From Lachnospiraceae bacterium (GTDB lineage: Bacteria; Bacillota; Clostridia; Lachnospirales; Lachnospiraceae), in the NCBI GenBank assembly GCA_024698715.1, contig JAILRA010000018.1, positions 87,310 to 151,309 of the forward strand: a DNA stretch of 64,000 bases, written 5' to 3'. A model generated the notes under the pieces. It was not told the origin of the DNA and searched no databases. It saw nothing but the letters and a program-made list of their open reading frames with translations. The position numbers were made by a program, and so were the translations under genes. Position 1 is the first letter of the stretch; every line of letters begins with the position of its first letter. Below are positions 1 to 9,774 of the stretch, piece after piece.

Positions 1-249
1 ACAGAACGAATCGCCTGTTTTAAGGTCTTTCATGATATATGTTCCGGCACCTATCACCTGAACTACTATCGTAACAGTTTCTTTTTCTCTGTCATAATCG
101 CAAATTGTAAGAGGGATTCTTTCGGAATCTTCATTTGTTCTGACTATAACAAATTGTCCGGGCTGACAATTGGCCGATACATTAGGTGCTTTTACGACAA
201 ATTCATAAATAGAATCGGCAAGTTCTTTGGCTTCTAAAATCTTGTACAT
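1..249 (-). CDS. NfnA-like ferredoxin-NADP reductase subunit alpha (partial)
   Basis: Only the first 83 codons are in the window; the gene runs off the left edge. The start at 249 has GGAAAGGAAA just upstream. The visible part matches the N-terminal FAD-binding beta-barrel of the sulfide dehydrogenase/dihydroorotate dehydrogenase electron-transfer subunit family: an N-terminal strand (YKILEAKELADSIYEF), then PGQFVIVR and the RIPLTI FAD-binding motif, then a TIVVQVIGAGT strand. In clostridia such proteins are NfnA (electron-bifurcating transhydrogenase, partner NfnB/GltD-like) or PyrK. The RIPLTICD context favours NfnA. It lies 70 bp after the zinc-ribbon/TPR gene at the end of a run containing fhs and folD. 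The partner gene is outside the window, so the exact complex is inferred. Confidence 0.75.
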   Translation of the reverse strand, partial: MYKILEAKELADSIYEFVVKAPNVSANCQPGQFVIVRTNEDSERIPLTICDYDREKETVTIVVQVIGAGTYIMKDLKTGDSFC

Positions 250-319
250 TGTTTTTCCTTTCCGTATATATAAAAAATATTTTTTACAAAATTAATTAAA
301 CAGTATATCAACCGTTAAG

Positions 320-1942
320 TTAATTATTCATTAACTCTCCGTCAACGATAAGATTTGTTTCTTTGATAATGTAGTATTCGCCTTTAGCATTGATATCGAG
401 TGTACCGTAATCGTTGGGGTCTGTTGTGTTGACAGCGACTCTCATGCCCGTAAGAGTACGTTTGCCGGCATTGGAGCTGTCGACGTAATACTCGTTAATG
501 ACATAATATATAGTGCCCTTCATATTCAGAGCATCTTCGATGATATACTCGAATTTACCGTTCGTTGTTGAAATATGACCGTCGGTATCCGTCAGTCCTC
601 CGAGTGCATATCTGTATAAAGTAGCAATATTTGCTCCTTCAACCATCGAAACGGTCGCATCGGGTATCGTCACATTATATTTTCTTGTAATGATAGTACT
701 GGGAACACCTTCTTCGCTGTATGAAATAAATCTGAATTCCGAAGGACCCATCGGCATTATCAAAGGATACTCGTAAAGTGTAGCCTCTTTATCGGGATCC
801 ACTCTGTCATCCTGTTTAACATTGGCTCTGTAGCATACGTAATAAGTTTCACAGTTAATGTCGGATTCGACTTTTATAAGTATCGGAACGTTGTAACTTC
901 CCGATTCAATCGAAACCTGAGGAGCAAGAGGAATGGTAACGTTTATGGTAAATTTGCCTTCACCTATCTCACTTACAACATCATACTGTGATACAAAGAT
1001 CGCTCTTACATCATAGTCACCCGATTCAAGATAGATCGGATCGGTATAAAGAGAAGAATCCTTCGTCGGATCCGTACCGTCAAGAGTATAGTATATCTCA
1101 CCTTCATTTGCATTATTGAGCTCAAGATAAAGAAAATCGTCATACTCTCCGTCTTTAGCGGAAAATGAAGGCTTTTCACAGAGATATTCCCTGAATTTAT
1201 TTACCGTTTCAGGATTATTGCAGGTCAAAAGCATATCGTTAATGCCGGCGTAATCCTGATTCTCAAAATAAATATTGAATATTCGTTCATATGTATCGGT
1301 AGCCAGTTCGGGATTATCAATGGCGATCTCTTTAAGGATAAAGATCGCATTCTTATCCTGTCCGTCAGAAAGATAACAGTTGGCCATCGCAAATTTGATC
1401 TTGGAATTGTCCGGATCTTTTTCAAGCGCACGGTCATAATAGTCGATAGCCGTATCAAAATCTTTATTCCTGTAACTGTTTTCAGCCTGTTCCACAAGAT
1501 ATCCTACGGAAGTCCTGTCATGGATTTTTCTGATAACAAAAGTAAATCCCAAAACAAGCGCGATTAGCAGAAGGATACAGAAAATAAACACGATCTTAGT
1601 AAAAATGCTTCTGTTCCAGAAATCGATAATAGAAAGGAACGCATCCTTAAAAGCACTGATCTCGCCTACTTCTTCATCCTCGAAATCATCATCGGTGTCG
1701 ATTTTGCTTCTTCCCGATACATGTTTGTTGTGAGAATAATAATCCGACTTTTTGGGCGTATTGTTCTTGTGCTTTTTGACAGCTTCGGTATCAATTTCTT
1801 TTGTTCTGTCAAACACACTGTTAACATCTACAGCCAGATCGGCATCAGGATCGTAATCCGGTACGATATTAATTTCTTCACCGCACACTTCACAGAAAAG
1901 ATTTCCGTCTTTTAAGCGTGCACCGCAATTGGGACATTTCAT
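320..1942 (-). CDS. Zinc-ribbon, single-pass membrane, TPR and chitobiase-C-terminal-like protein
   Basis: 540 aa, function unknown. A short zinc ribbon (Cys3, Cys6, Cys17, Cys20: CPNCG...CEVCG) opens the protein. An acidic linker and one transmembrane helix (about 112-137) follow. Beyond the membrane are two TPR-like helical pairs (about 148-215; the DNAFDTAIDYYDRALEKDPD-type pattern is clear), then one or two beta-sandwich modules like the chitobiase/beta-hexosaminidase C-terminal domain (about 270-420; EIYYTLDGTDPTKDSS is the diagnostic stretch), and a C-terminal region of about 110 aa. The start has AAGGAAT 6 nt upstream and lies 10 bp after the folD stop, so the genes are probably cotranscribed. 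Zinc ribbon-TM-extracytoplasmic layouts are common in Lachnospiraceae. A cytosolic zinc ribbon with an external TPR/sugar-binding-like part is inferred from topology. Confidence 0.75.
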   Translation of the reverse strand: MKCPNCGARLKDGNLFCEVCGEEINIVPDYDPDADLAVDVNSVFDRTKEIDTEAVKKHKNNTPKKSDYYSHNKHVSGRSKIDTDDDFEDEEVGEISAFKDAFLSIIDFWNRSIFTKIVFIFCILLLIALVLGFTFVIRKIHDRTSVGYLVEQAENSYRNKDFDTAIDYYDRALEKDPDNSKIKFAMANCYLSDGQDKNAIFILKEIAIDNPELATDTYERIFNIYFENQDYAGINDMLLTCNNPETVNKFREYLCEKPSFSAKDGEYDDFLYLELNNANEGEIYYTLDGTDPTKDSSLYTDPIYLESGDYDVRAIFVSQYDVVSEIGEGKFTINVTIPLAPQVSIESGSYNVPILIKVESDINCETYYVCYRANVKQDDRVDPDKEATLYEYPLIMPMGPSEFRFISYSEEGVPSTIITRKYNVTIPDATVSMVEGANIATLYRYALGGLTDTDGHISTTNGKFEYIIEDALNMKGTIYYVINEYYVDSSNAGKRTLTGMRVAVNTTDPNDYGTLDINAKGEYYIIKETNLIVDGELMNN

Positions 1943-1952
1943 ATCTTATTCC

Positions 1953-2795
1953 TTAAAATTTAGAATTAACAAGATTGTTCATAAGCATGGCAATGGTCAT
2001 GGGGCCCACACCTCCGGGAACGGGAGTGATGAGCGACGCTTTGGGCTCAACCTTATCAAAGTCAACATCACCGCAAAGCTTTTTGCTGTCGGGATCGGGA
2101 CGGTGAATTCCTACATCGATCACAACAGCACCGTCTTTAACATATGTATCATCGATAAACCTGGGTTTACCGATCGCAACGATAAGGATATCCGCTCTTT
2201 TGGCAACTTCATGCAGATCTTTGGTCCTGGAATGACATACGGTAACCGTTGCGTTTTCTCTTAACATAAGCATTGCCATCGGTTTGCCTACAATATTGCT
2301 TCTTCCGATAACCACACATTCTTTTCCTTCGATCTCAACATTGCTTCTTTTGAGAAGTTCGATGATACCTGCGGGTGTACAGGAAACAAATCCTTTTTCA
2401 CCTATGGACAGTCTTCCTACGTTTATGGGATGAAAACCGTCAACATCTTTATCGGGATTGATCCTTCTGATGACCTCATCTTCGTCAAAATGCATCGGTA
2501 ACGGAAGCTGAACAAGGATCCCGTCCACTTTTTCATCATTATTGAGATCATCAATAAGTTTAAGAAGCTCTTCCTGAGTAGAATCTTCTTTCAGCTGATA
2601 TGAAAGAGAATTTGCTCCGATATATTCACAGGCTTTCTTTTTATTATTTACATATACGCTGCTGGCGGGATCTTCTCCGACCTGAATAACGGCAAGTGTG
2701 ACTTCAATACCTTTTTCTTTTAACTTTGATACCTTATCCTTGCACTCGTCTTTGATCTGTAACGATATGGATTTTCCGTCTATTATACCAGCCAT
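1953..2795 (-). CDS. folD: Bifunctional 5,10-methylene-THF dehydrogenase/cyclohydrolase
   Basis: 280 aa from the start chosen at 2795, where GGAGG lies 4 nt upstream. The in-frame ATG at 2816 has no ribosome binding site and would add seven residues absent from the family. FolD oxidises 5,10-methylene-THF with NADP+ and hydrolyses the methenyl product to 10-formyl-THF in the cytosol. Visible signatures are MAGIIDGKSIS at the N-terminus, the catalytic-lysine region YVNNKKKACE, VQLPLP, the Rossmann segment VIGRSNIVGKPMA and the C-terminal TPVPGGVGPMT. It lies downstream of fhs, which makes 10-formyl-THF from formate, so the two form a C1 module. A strong promoter (2860-2888) in the 102-bp gap could allow expression apart from fhs. 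Confidence 0.96.
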   Translation of the reverse strand: MAGIIDGKSISLQIKDECKDKVSKLKEKGIEVTLAVIQVGEDPASSVYVNNKKKACEYIGANSLSYQLKEDSTQEELLKLIDDLNNDEKVDGILVQLPLPMHFDEDEVIRRINPDKDVDGFHPINVGRLSIGEKGFVSCTPAGIIELLKRSNVEIEGKECVVIGRSNIVGKPMAMLMLRENATVTVCHSRTKDLHEVAKRADILIVAIGKPRFIDDTYVKDGAVVIDVGIHRPDPDSKKLCGDVDFDKVEPKASLITPVPGGVGPMTIAMLMNNLVNSKF

Positions 2796-2859
2796 AAAAC
2801 CTCCGATTAATATCATTTGATCGATTTAAATGATAATTTTTTAAAAATGCGAACAATTT

Positions 2860-2888
2860 ATTATAATTATGCTTTGAATAAAAATCAA
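2860..2888 (-). promoter_or_regulatory. Putative sigma-A promoter of folD
   Basis: On the minus strand TTGATT (2888-2883), a 17-nt spacer and a perfect TATAAT (2865-2860) lie 65 nt upstream of the folD start, inside the otherwise empty 102-bp gap after fhs. This suggests that folD and the genes after it can be transcribed independently of the long upstream operon. Confidence 0.6.
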
Positions 2889-2897
2889 ATTTTTATA

Positions 2898-4565
2898 TCA
2901 GAACAAACCGGTTATCTTGCCGTCAACAACATCGATCCCGAGTGCCGCGGGAACTTTGGGAAGTCCGGGCATCGTCATAATCTGACCGGTTATAACTACT
3001 ACAAAACCGGCACCTGCCGAAACATAGCATTCTCTGACTTCAATATTGAAATTCTTCGGACGTCCGAGAAGCGTAGGGTCATCAGAAAGTGAATATTGTG
3101 TCTTGGCAATACATACGGGCATATTGGAAAAACCGAGTTTGGTAAGTTTTTCAAGTTGTTTCTTCGCCGTTGAAGAATAATTGACACCGTCGGCACCGTA
3201 GATCTCTTTGGCGATCGTTTCTATCTTATCTTCGAGAGAAAGTTCGTCCTTATACAAAGGATGATAATTGCTTTCTTTGGTCTCCAATGTATCAAGTAAT
3301 GCTTTGGCAAGTTCTATGCCGCCTTCTCCGCCCTTTTCCCAAACTTCCGAAATGGCAAAATTGCATCCTCTGTTAATACAGAAATCTTTAACAAAATCTG
3401 TTTCCGCTTTGGTATCCGTAATAAACGAATTAAGAGTTACAACAACGGGAACATCATATTTCTGAAGGTTCTCAATATGCTTTTCAAGATTGACGATACC
3501 TTTCTTTAAAGCATCCAGATTCTCTGTCGATAACTGATCTTTGGGAATTCCTCCGTTATATTTCAATGCACGTACAGTAGCAACCAGTACGATCGCATCG
3601 GGTTTAAGTCCCGCCATACGGCATTTGATATCAAGGAATTTTTCGGCTCCGAGATCTGCACCGAAACCTGCTTCAGTTATACAGTAATCAGCGATCTTTA
3701 AAGCAGTTTTTGTCGCTCTTACGGAATTACATCCGTGTGCGATATTGGCAAAAGGTCCGCCGTGTACGATAGCGGGTGTATTTTCAAGAGTCTGGATAAG
3801 ATTGGGCTTAAGCGCATCTTTTAAAAGTGCTGCCATTGAACCTACTGCACCCAGATCCTTTGCGGTAACAACATCTCCGTTAAAATTATACGCTACAACA
3901 ATCTTACCGAGTCTTTCCTTTAAATCTTCCATATCATTCGCAAGACAGAGAATAGCCATGATCTCGGAAGCAACCGTTATAATAAAATGATCTTCTCTTA
4001 CAACTCCGTCAGCTTTGGCACCGAGGCCGATAACAATGTTTCTCAAAGCACGGTCGTTCATATCCAGACATCTTTTCCAGACAACGCTTCTTGTGTCTAT
4101 TCCGAGCTGATTGCCCTGCTGAATATGATTGTCAAGTAAAGCAGCGAGAAGGTTGTTTGCGGAAGTTATCGCATGGAAATCACCCGTAAAATGAAGATTA
4201 AGGTCTTCCATCGGAACAACCTGTGCGTTTCCTCCGCCTGCAGCTCCGCCCTTGATCCCGAAGCACGGTCCCAGTGACGGCTCTCTTAATGCGATAACAG
4301 CTTTTTTGCCCATACGTCCGAGCGCCTGTCCGAGTCCGACCGTTGTAGTGGTCTTACCCTCGCCTGCGGGTGTGGGGTTAATGGCTGTGACCAGAACGAG
4401 TTTTCCGTTTGGATTATCCTTTACGGAATCCATGTATTCGTCGGATAATTTAGCTTTGTATTTTCCGTATAATTCCAATTCGTCCTCAGGTATTTCCAAT
4501 GCCTTTGCGACTTCGGTTATAGGTTTCATTTGTGCACTCTGTGCGATCTCGATATCCGATTTCAT
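2898..4565 (-). CDS. fhs: Formate-tetrahydrofolate ligase
   Basis: 555 aa, the usual family length. It catalyses ATP-dependent formation of 10-formyl-THF from formate, the entry to the methyl branch of C1 metabolism. The P-loop [12 protein letters not shown] (about 66-77) and the family signature [19 protein letters not shown] (about 95-115) are intact, as is the HFTGDFHAI segment. The C-terminal stretch ending in [16 protein letters not shown] is typical. GGAG lies upstream of the start at 4565. The gene sits 37 bp after ftsK and 102 bp before folD. With folD it can supply or use formyl groups for purine and fMet synthesis. No other Wood-Ljungdahl gene is in the window, so acetogenesis cannot be inferred. 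Confidence 0.97.
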   Translation of the reverse strand: MKSDIEIAQSAQMKPITEVAKALEIPEDELELYGKYKAKLSDEYMDSVKDNPNGKLVLVTAINPTPAGEGKTTTTVGLGQALGRMGKKAVIALREPSLGPCFGIKGGAAGGGNAQVVPMEDLNLHFTGDFHAITSANNLLAALLDNHIQQGNQLGIDTRSVVWKRCLDMNDRALRNIVIGLGAKADGVVREDHFIITVASEIMAILCLANDMEDLKERLGKIVVAYNFNGDVVTAKDLGAVGSMAALLKDALKPNLIQTLENTPAIVHGGPFANIAHGCNSVRATKTALKIADYCITEAGFGADLGAEKFLDIKCRMAGLKPDAIVLVATVRALKYNGGIPKDQLSTENLDALKKGIVNLEKHIENLQKYDVPVVVTLNSFITDTKAETDFVKDFCINRGCNFAISEVWEKGGEGGIELAKALLDTLETKESNYHPLYKDELSLEDKIETIAKEIYGADGVNYSSTAKKQLEKLTKLGFSNMPVCIAKTQYSLSDDPTLLGRPKNFNIEVRECYVSAGAGFVVVITGQIMTMPGLPKVPAALGIDVVDGKITGLF

Positions 4566-4602
4566 TTCCTTCTGCTCCTTTATATTAAATAAATGTCATT
4601 TA

Positions 4603-7350
4603 TCACTTGCCGATCATCTGATTGAATTCGGCTTCGCTCATAAGAATTTTCCTGGGTTTGGTACCTTCTTCGGGTCCGACAACACCGCTTGCTTCAAGCT
4701 GATCCATGATCCTGGCCGCTCTGTTGAATCCGATCTTAAAAGCACGCTGTAAAGCACCGATCGATGCTTTTTCTTTGCCGATTATGAATAATGCCGCTTC
4801 ATTAAACAAAGCATCATTATCATCGTTGGAACCGCCGGTCTGTGAAGGTCCCGAAGCGGAATTCATGTCATTCATTATTCTTTCATCATATCCGCTGATA
4901 TTCTGATTTCTGATAAAATCAACAACATTGGACACTTCATCGTCGGAAACAAAACATCCCTGTACTCTGGAAGGTTTGTTCATTCCCTGAGGGAAGAAAA
5001 GCATATCGCCTTTTCCGAGAAGTTTTTCTGCTCCGTTTGTATCAAGTATCGTTCTTGAATCAATACCGCTCGAAACACTGAAAGCTATTCGGCTCGGCAT
5101 ATTGGCCTTGATAAGTCCGGTGATGACATCAACTGAAGGACGCTGTGTTGCAATAATGATATGAATGCCTGCCGCTCTTGCAAGCTGAGCAAGTCGGCAT
5201 ATTGACTCTTCAACTTCCTTTCCCGCTACCATCATTAGATCTGCAAGCTCGTCAACTATGATGACTATCTGAGGAAGACGCGATTTTTCGTCTTCTTCGG
5301 ATATTTTTTCATTATATCCTTTAAGATCTCTGACTCCCAGATCCGCGAACAACTTATATCTTTTTTCCATTTCGCTCACACCCCAGTGTAAGGATCCCGC
5401 AGCTAGTTTTGGATCGGTAACAACAGGTAGAAGCAGATGGGGAATATTGTTATATACACTTAATTCAACGACTTTGGGGTCGATAAGTATCAGTTTGACT
5501 TCATCGGGATGCGCTTTGTAAAGAATACTCATGATAATGGTATTTATACAAACGGATTTACCCGAACCGGTAGCACCGGCTATCAGAAGGTGAGGCATTT
5601 TGGCGATATCCGCGATCACGGACTGACCTGCAAGATCTTTACCGATCGCGATCGACAGTTTCGATTTGGCACTGTTGAATTCATTCGATTCAACAAGGTC
5701 TCTGAAAGGAACCGCGCTGCTTTCGGAATTGGGTACTTCTATTCCGACCGCACTTTTTCCGGGAATGGGTGCTTCGATACGTATATCCGCAGTTCCCAGA
5801 CTTAATTTGATATCATCGGATAAAGAAACGATCCTGCTTACCTTTACTCCGGGTGCCGGGGTAAGTTCATATCTGGTAACCGACGGACCTTTCGAACAGT
5901 TATCCGGATCTATATAAACTTCCACTCCGAACGTTGCAAGCGTTTCTTTGAGTTTGTTTGCGGTCTCGTATATATTGTCGCCTTTGGATTTGCTGTTTTT
6001 CTCTGATTTTTTCAAAAGTCCTACAGGCGGAAATTTATAAGCTTTTGAAGACTTCTTTTCTTTCGTCTTGTAACTGTCCAACGAAGGATCGTCGCTGACC
6101 GTCTTTGTTGGATGGTCGCTGTTTTCAAGCATCTTTACCGAATTTCCGGTTAACGAAACGGTTTCGGATTTTACGGGCTCAGGAATCATCGTACTTTCAT
6201 CAGTATCGTTATCAGCAGAACTTAAAGAATTCACTTCTTTGATATCTTTATCAAAGAACGAACCTTTTGCAGGGACCGAAGCAGTTTTATCATCGGAATA
6301 AACATTTATGGGTCTGATCTCGTCTTCATTTTGTTTTTTGGCAAGATGTTTTGAATCTATCTGATGAATATCATTTGTTTCTTTAACTTCCCTAACTTCT
6401 TTTTTGGGTTTAGGAAGATCTTCTTCATTTTCATCGTCCATTCCGTCATTAAAAACAAGACGCATATCCGAAGGATCGACATCGATCACCTTGGGTTTGT
6501 TTTCGTTTTCTTTTTTCTCTGTATCAGAGGATTCATCATCCTGAGTGATCTTGTAGGAAATCTTTTTCTGTTTTGCCGCTTCCTGCTTCTCTCTGAGTTT
6601 TCTTATCTCTCTTCTCGTAAGCTCCTGCTTCTCGGGATCCTCATCGTCAAGATCTGAATATTTGTTTATAAGCATAACGGTAAATCTGACAATATAATTG
6701 CCGAACATAACGGTTATCGCTGCAATGATCAAAACTATGGGAAGGATCCATACAAGCGCTCTTCCGCAGCTTTTATCGATCAAATAAGCCAGGGTACCGA
6801 ATATGACTCCTCCGCCTTTTCCTTCATGAAAGAAAAGTTTGACCGATTCAAGATAGGAAAATGCACTGATATCCTTGTAAGTCAGATGCGCGAGCATTCC
6901 CGTACCGATGACCAAAGCAGCGGCTGATATTATATTAAATACGGATTTTTTCGTAAAATCGGCAAAAATATAATAAATGACCGTCGCTATTCCGATTATC
7001 GGAATAACATAGGAATTAAAACCGAAAAGACCTTTTATCACTCCTGTAACGAAGCGGCCGAATCCGCCGTCAAAAATTTCCAGAGCAAATAAAAACATCA
7101 AAATTAAAACAGCAAAAACACCAATATAAATCAGTGTCTTTACATAGTCAAATTCGAATTCTTCTTTTTTTTCGGAAGTATTTGTTCTCTTTCTTTGATT
7201 GTTGTTTCTGTTTACGGACGTACTTCTTGAATTATTTCTGCTTCTCGAAGAAGACGAACTTCTTCTTGAAGATCCGGAATTCTTGCCGGAAGATACGGAA
7301 TTCTTTCTGCCCGAACTGCGCTTGTTGGAGCGGTTTCCGTTAGATGTCAT
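4603..7350 (-). CDS. ftsK: DNA translocase FtsK/SpoIIIE family
   Basis: 915 aa. FtsK/SpoIIIE pumps DNA through the closing septum during chromosome segregation or sporulation. A Ser/Arg/Asn-rich basic N-terminus of about 60 aa precedes four or five transmembrane helices (about 70-230). A charged low-complexity linker (about 235-455) follows, then the alpha/beta motor with Walker A GATGSGKSV (about 590), Walker B IVIIVDELADLMM (about 700) and the ATQRPSVDVITG motif. The C-terminal gamma winged helix (about 850-910; SIGALQRAFKIGFNRAARIMD) recognises KOPS/SRS-type sequences. The start overlaps the upstream gene's stop by 11 bp, implying translational coupling. Whether it acts vegetatively or in sporulation cannot be told from sequence. 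Confidence 0.95.
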   Translation of the reverse strand: MTSNGNRSNKRSSGRKNSVSSGKNSGSSRRSSSSSRSRNNSRSTSVNRNNNQRKRTNTSEKKEEFEFDYVKTLIYIGVFAVLILMFLFALEIFDGGFGRFVTGVIKGLFGFNSYVIPIIGIATVIYYIFADFTKKSVFNIISAAALVIGTGMLAHLTYKDISAFSYLESVKLFFHEGKGGGVIFGTLAYLIDKSCGRALVWILPIVLIIAAITVMFGNYIVRFTVMLINKYSDLDDEDPEKQELTRREIRKLREKQEAAKQKKISYKITQDDESSDTEKKENENKPKVIDVDPSDMRLVFNDGMDDENEEDLPKPKKEVREVKETNDIHQIDSKHLAKKQNEDEIRPINVYSDDKTASVPAKGSFFDKDIKEVNSLSSADNDTDESTMIPEPVKSETVSLTGNSVKMLENSDHPTKTVSDDPSLDSYKTKEKKSSKAYKFPPVGLLKKSEKNSKSKGDNIYETANKLKETLATFGVEVYIDPDNCSKGPSVTRYELTPAPGVKVSRIVSLSDDIKLSLGTADIRIEAPIPGKSAVGIEVPNSESSAVPFRDLVESNEFNSAKSKLSIAIGKDLAGQSVIADIAKMPHLLIAGATGSGKSVCINTIIMSILYKAHPDEVKLILIDPKVVELSVYNNIPHLLLPVVTDPKLAAGSLHWGVSEMEKRYKLFADLGVRDLKGYNEKISEEDEKSRLPQIVIIVDELADLMMVAGKEVEESICRLAQLARAAGIHIIIATQRPSVDVITGLIKANMPSRIAFSVSSGIDSRTILDTNGAEKLLGKGDMLFFPQGMNKPSRVQGCFVSDDEVSNVVDFIRNQNISGYDERIMNDMNSASGPSQTGGSNDDNDALFNEAALFIIGKEKASIGALQRAFKIGFNRAARIMDQLEASGVVGPEEGTKPRKILMSEAEFNQMIGK

Positions 7351-9748
7351 AATAATCTTTGCCCTTCAAATCGATGATATCAAACTCGAGCTCGTCATCC
7401 TTGAGATCATAATCATACGTAAGTTCTTTGGGAACATGCGGTTTGGGAACCGGAAGCGGATTTTTGATCATCGGAGTTGCTTTTAATTCGGGATCGATAC
7501 CGCTGATGGAAACCTTCTTCTCTTCAACTTCCTGATCGTGTCTGACTTCTTCTTCTTTGCTCTTAAATACATGAGCTGTTTTATAATCTCTTCTTGACGG
7601 AATGATCTTATCTCTGTTTTGAGTATCATTGTCGTATTTTATTGCAGGTTTGTCATTCTGTGTTTCTTCGCTGATGATCACATTTGTCTCATCAGAACCG
7701 GATCCGGATCCGATTCCGTTATCCTGCTTAAGTTCGCTTACGTTATCAGATGTCGTTTCGGATACTGCAACATCATTACTGTCAGCTTGAACTTCAGTTT
7801 CGGTTTCGGTTTTTGCATCTTCGGTATTCTGAACTTCAGAAGTTGAATTCACATTTACTGTAAACTCGGAAGCATTTGCTGAAGTACTGTTTTCCAGAGA
7901 TATAAGTCCGGATTTTTCGGTATTTTCGGTAATACCGGTTTCTGTGAATACAACAGTTCCTTCGGTTGTATCAGATGCAGCATCAACGTCATTATTGATG
8001 TTCGTAACGGATGAAACATCTTCGTTTGCTTCTCTTACAAAAATGGTTTCAGTATCAAGCATCGATCTTCCGTCACCATAACCGCTGTGAATATCGCCAG
8101 TATTAGCTGACGTGTTGTCATTTTTGCTTTTCCCTGACGAAGAATTAAAACCGATCGGAATGATCTCACGATATTTTCTTCCGACAGGTGCATCGAAAGG
8201 AATATCCTCGTTCTTGCTGTCGGCAACCTGAACAAGTTTATCGATCTTTTGTGCACTGTCATTCTGATTGATCTTATAATAAGGATTCTTATAAGCATCG
8301 GGAATCTTGGGTGCAGGTGATACGGGCGATTCTTCTTTTGCAGTATCGGGTTTGTTTTCAGCAGTCGAAACATCGGAAGTGAACTTCTCATTTACGGATT
8401 CAAGAGAAATGCCGAGATTACCGGTAAGTTTATTCTTTTCATACTCTTTCGCTCTTCTCTTTTTCTCTTTTTCCTGTCTTGCGATCTCTCTTTGGAATTC
8501 TTCATCCGGAGTGATGATGAACGAAGGAACAGCGAAAAATCCGATAACAGCGATTATTATATAGCATAAATTAATGATATTCGGATAACTGATATTGTTT
8601 AATTTTACGAATGAAAAGACAAAAGCCAGATCTATGATTATAACCATGAACAAACCTTTATCATATTCACTTCTTATAAACGCTAGTATCGCGATCGCAC
8701 TGAAGATAAGAATGATGATCCCTTCGGCTCTTGCTTCCATAGGTGCGACAAATGTAAGAGTCAGACCGTCGGGAATAAATGAATTAATATAATTGTGAAC
8801 ATTTTCAATGTTATTAAATCCGTTGTTTTTGATCACATACAGAAAGATAAACAGGAATGCGATAAACGTTCCAAGATAGATAAGCACCTGAATATGACGC
8901 TTCTGGAATTTGTAATCGGGTTCCTTGTTGTAATTAAAGATCAAAGAACTTACTGCAATAACAGCAAGAGAAACGCCGATGATATCCAAAGAAGCGATAA
9001 AACCTGAAAGAAATCCAAGCCCTACAATAAACAGAACATGAACGGGAGCATTGATATCGCCGTGAATATTAAGTTCATTTACTCTGATCAGATAATAAAT
9101 GAAGCCTATAAACAGAAAATTCAGAACGATATCTGGAGAAATACTCTGAACAGAAGCAATCGAACCCGGCATGAATCCGAGCAACAGTAATGCAAGGATC
9201 GCATATCTCATTCTGAATGATCTTTTAACGATAAAATAAGTGAAAACACTTGATCCGATATTAAGAAGACCGTTAAAAACATAAATGGGATATACGGAAT
9301 AATGTATTTTGCAGAGCAAAGTACAGATCGATGCGTAAATATATGATGCCATGGTAGTATCCGGAAGAACACTGCTGTTTCCGAGAGCGTAGTTCAAATA
9401 CACGCTGTCCACTTCATTGCCGTATCTTGCGGCAACCAGCATGGTTCTGGCGAATATCATCATCAGAACAATAAAAATCAATCCCAGCATTTCAAGCAGT
9501 TTTGAGATAACGGGGATTTTTTCAGGAATATATTTGGAAGGGATCCTGGGAAAAAATATCTTATATGCAAGAATAATCAATGCGGCCGATACAAAAACGA
9601 TGGCATATCTGATGATCATTCCGACAAGCGGTGCTCCGTTTGTATCAATACCGGACACACTCAAAGAATGAAGGCCTATACCGCAAAAGAAAATTAAAGC
9701 AAATATCACATATAAAATATAATGATAAATGTTTTTCTTTGTTACCAT
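7340..9748 (-). CDS. Polytopic GT-C-like membrane protein with long acidic tail
   Basis: 802 aa. Residues 1-430 hold about 11-13 hydrophobic helices in the style of GT-C (family 39/ArnT-like) glycosyltransferases. The first loop has ARYGNEVDSVYLNYALGN, with an acidic residue where GT-C enzymes keep theirs. Residues about 435-802 are hydrophilic, rich in Asn/Asp/Glu/Thr/Ser and apparently disordered, apart from the C-terminal segment NPLPVPKPHVPK followed by an acidic/Tyr-rich end. The gene follows a GT2 polyprenyl-phosphate sugar transferase by 26 bp and overlaps ftsK by 11 bp. A role as the transferase taking sugar from the polyprenyl carrier made by the GT2 enzyme is inferred from neighbourhood and topology only. 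Confidence 0.65.
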   Translation of the reverse strand: MVTKKNIYHYILYVIFALIFFCGIGLHSLSVSGIDTNGAPLVGMIIRYAIVFVSAALIILAYKIFFPRIPSKYIPEKIPVISKLLEMLGLIFIVLMMIFARTMLVAARYGNEVDSVYLNYALGNSSVLPDTTMASYIYASICTLLCKIHYSVYPIYVFNGLLNIGSSVFTYFIVKRSFRMRYAILALLLLGFMPGSIASVQSISPDIVLNFLFIGFIYYLIRVNELNIHGDINAPVHVLFIVGLGFLSGFIASLDIIGVSLAVIAVSSLIFNYNKEPDYKFQKRHIQVLIYLGTFIAFLFIFLYVIKNNGFNNIENVHNYINSFIPDGLTLTFVAPMEARAEGIIILIFSAIAILAFIRSEYDKGLFMVIIIDLAFVFSFVKLNNISYPNIINLCYIIIAVIGFFAVPSFIITPDEEFQREIARQEKEKKRRAKEYEKNKLTGNLGISLESVNEKFTSDVSTAENKPDTAKEESPVSPAPKIPDAYKNPYYKINQNDSAQKIDKLVQVADSKNEDIPFDAPVGRKYREIIPIGFNSSSGKSKNDNTSANTGDIHSGYGDGRSMLDTETIFVREANEDVSSVTNINNDVDAASDTTEGTVVFTETGITENTEKSGLISLENSTSANASEFTVNVNSTSEVQNTEDAKTETETEVQADSNDVAVSETTSDNVSELKQDNGIGSGSGSDETNVIISEETQNDKPAIKYDNDTQNRDKIIPSRRDYKTAHVFKSKEEEVRHDQEVEEKKVSISGIDPELKATPMIKNPLPVPKPHVPKELTYDYDLKDDELEFDIIDLKGKDYYDI

Positions 9749-9774
9749 CTGAATGTTAACCTTCCATAAATCAG

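Noticed and set aside
2817..3092. Plus-strand ORF across the fhs-folD gap
   Set aside because: It lies mostly antisense to fhs, lacks a ribosome site and any family resemblance.
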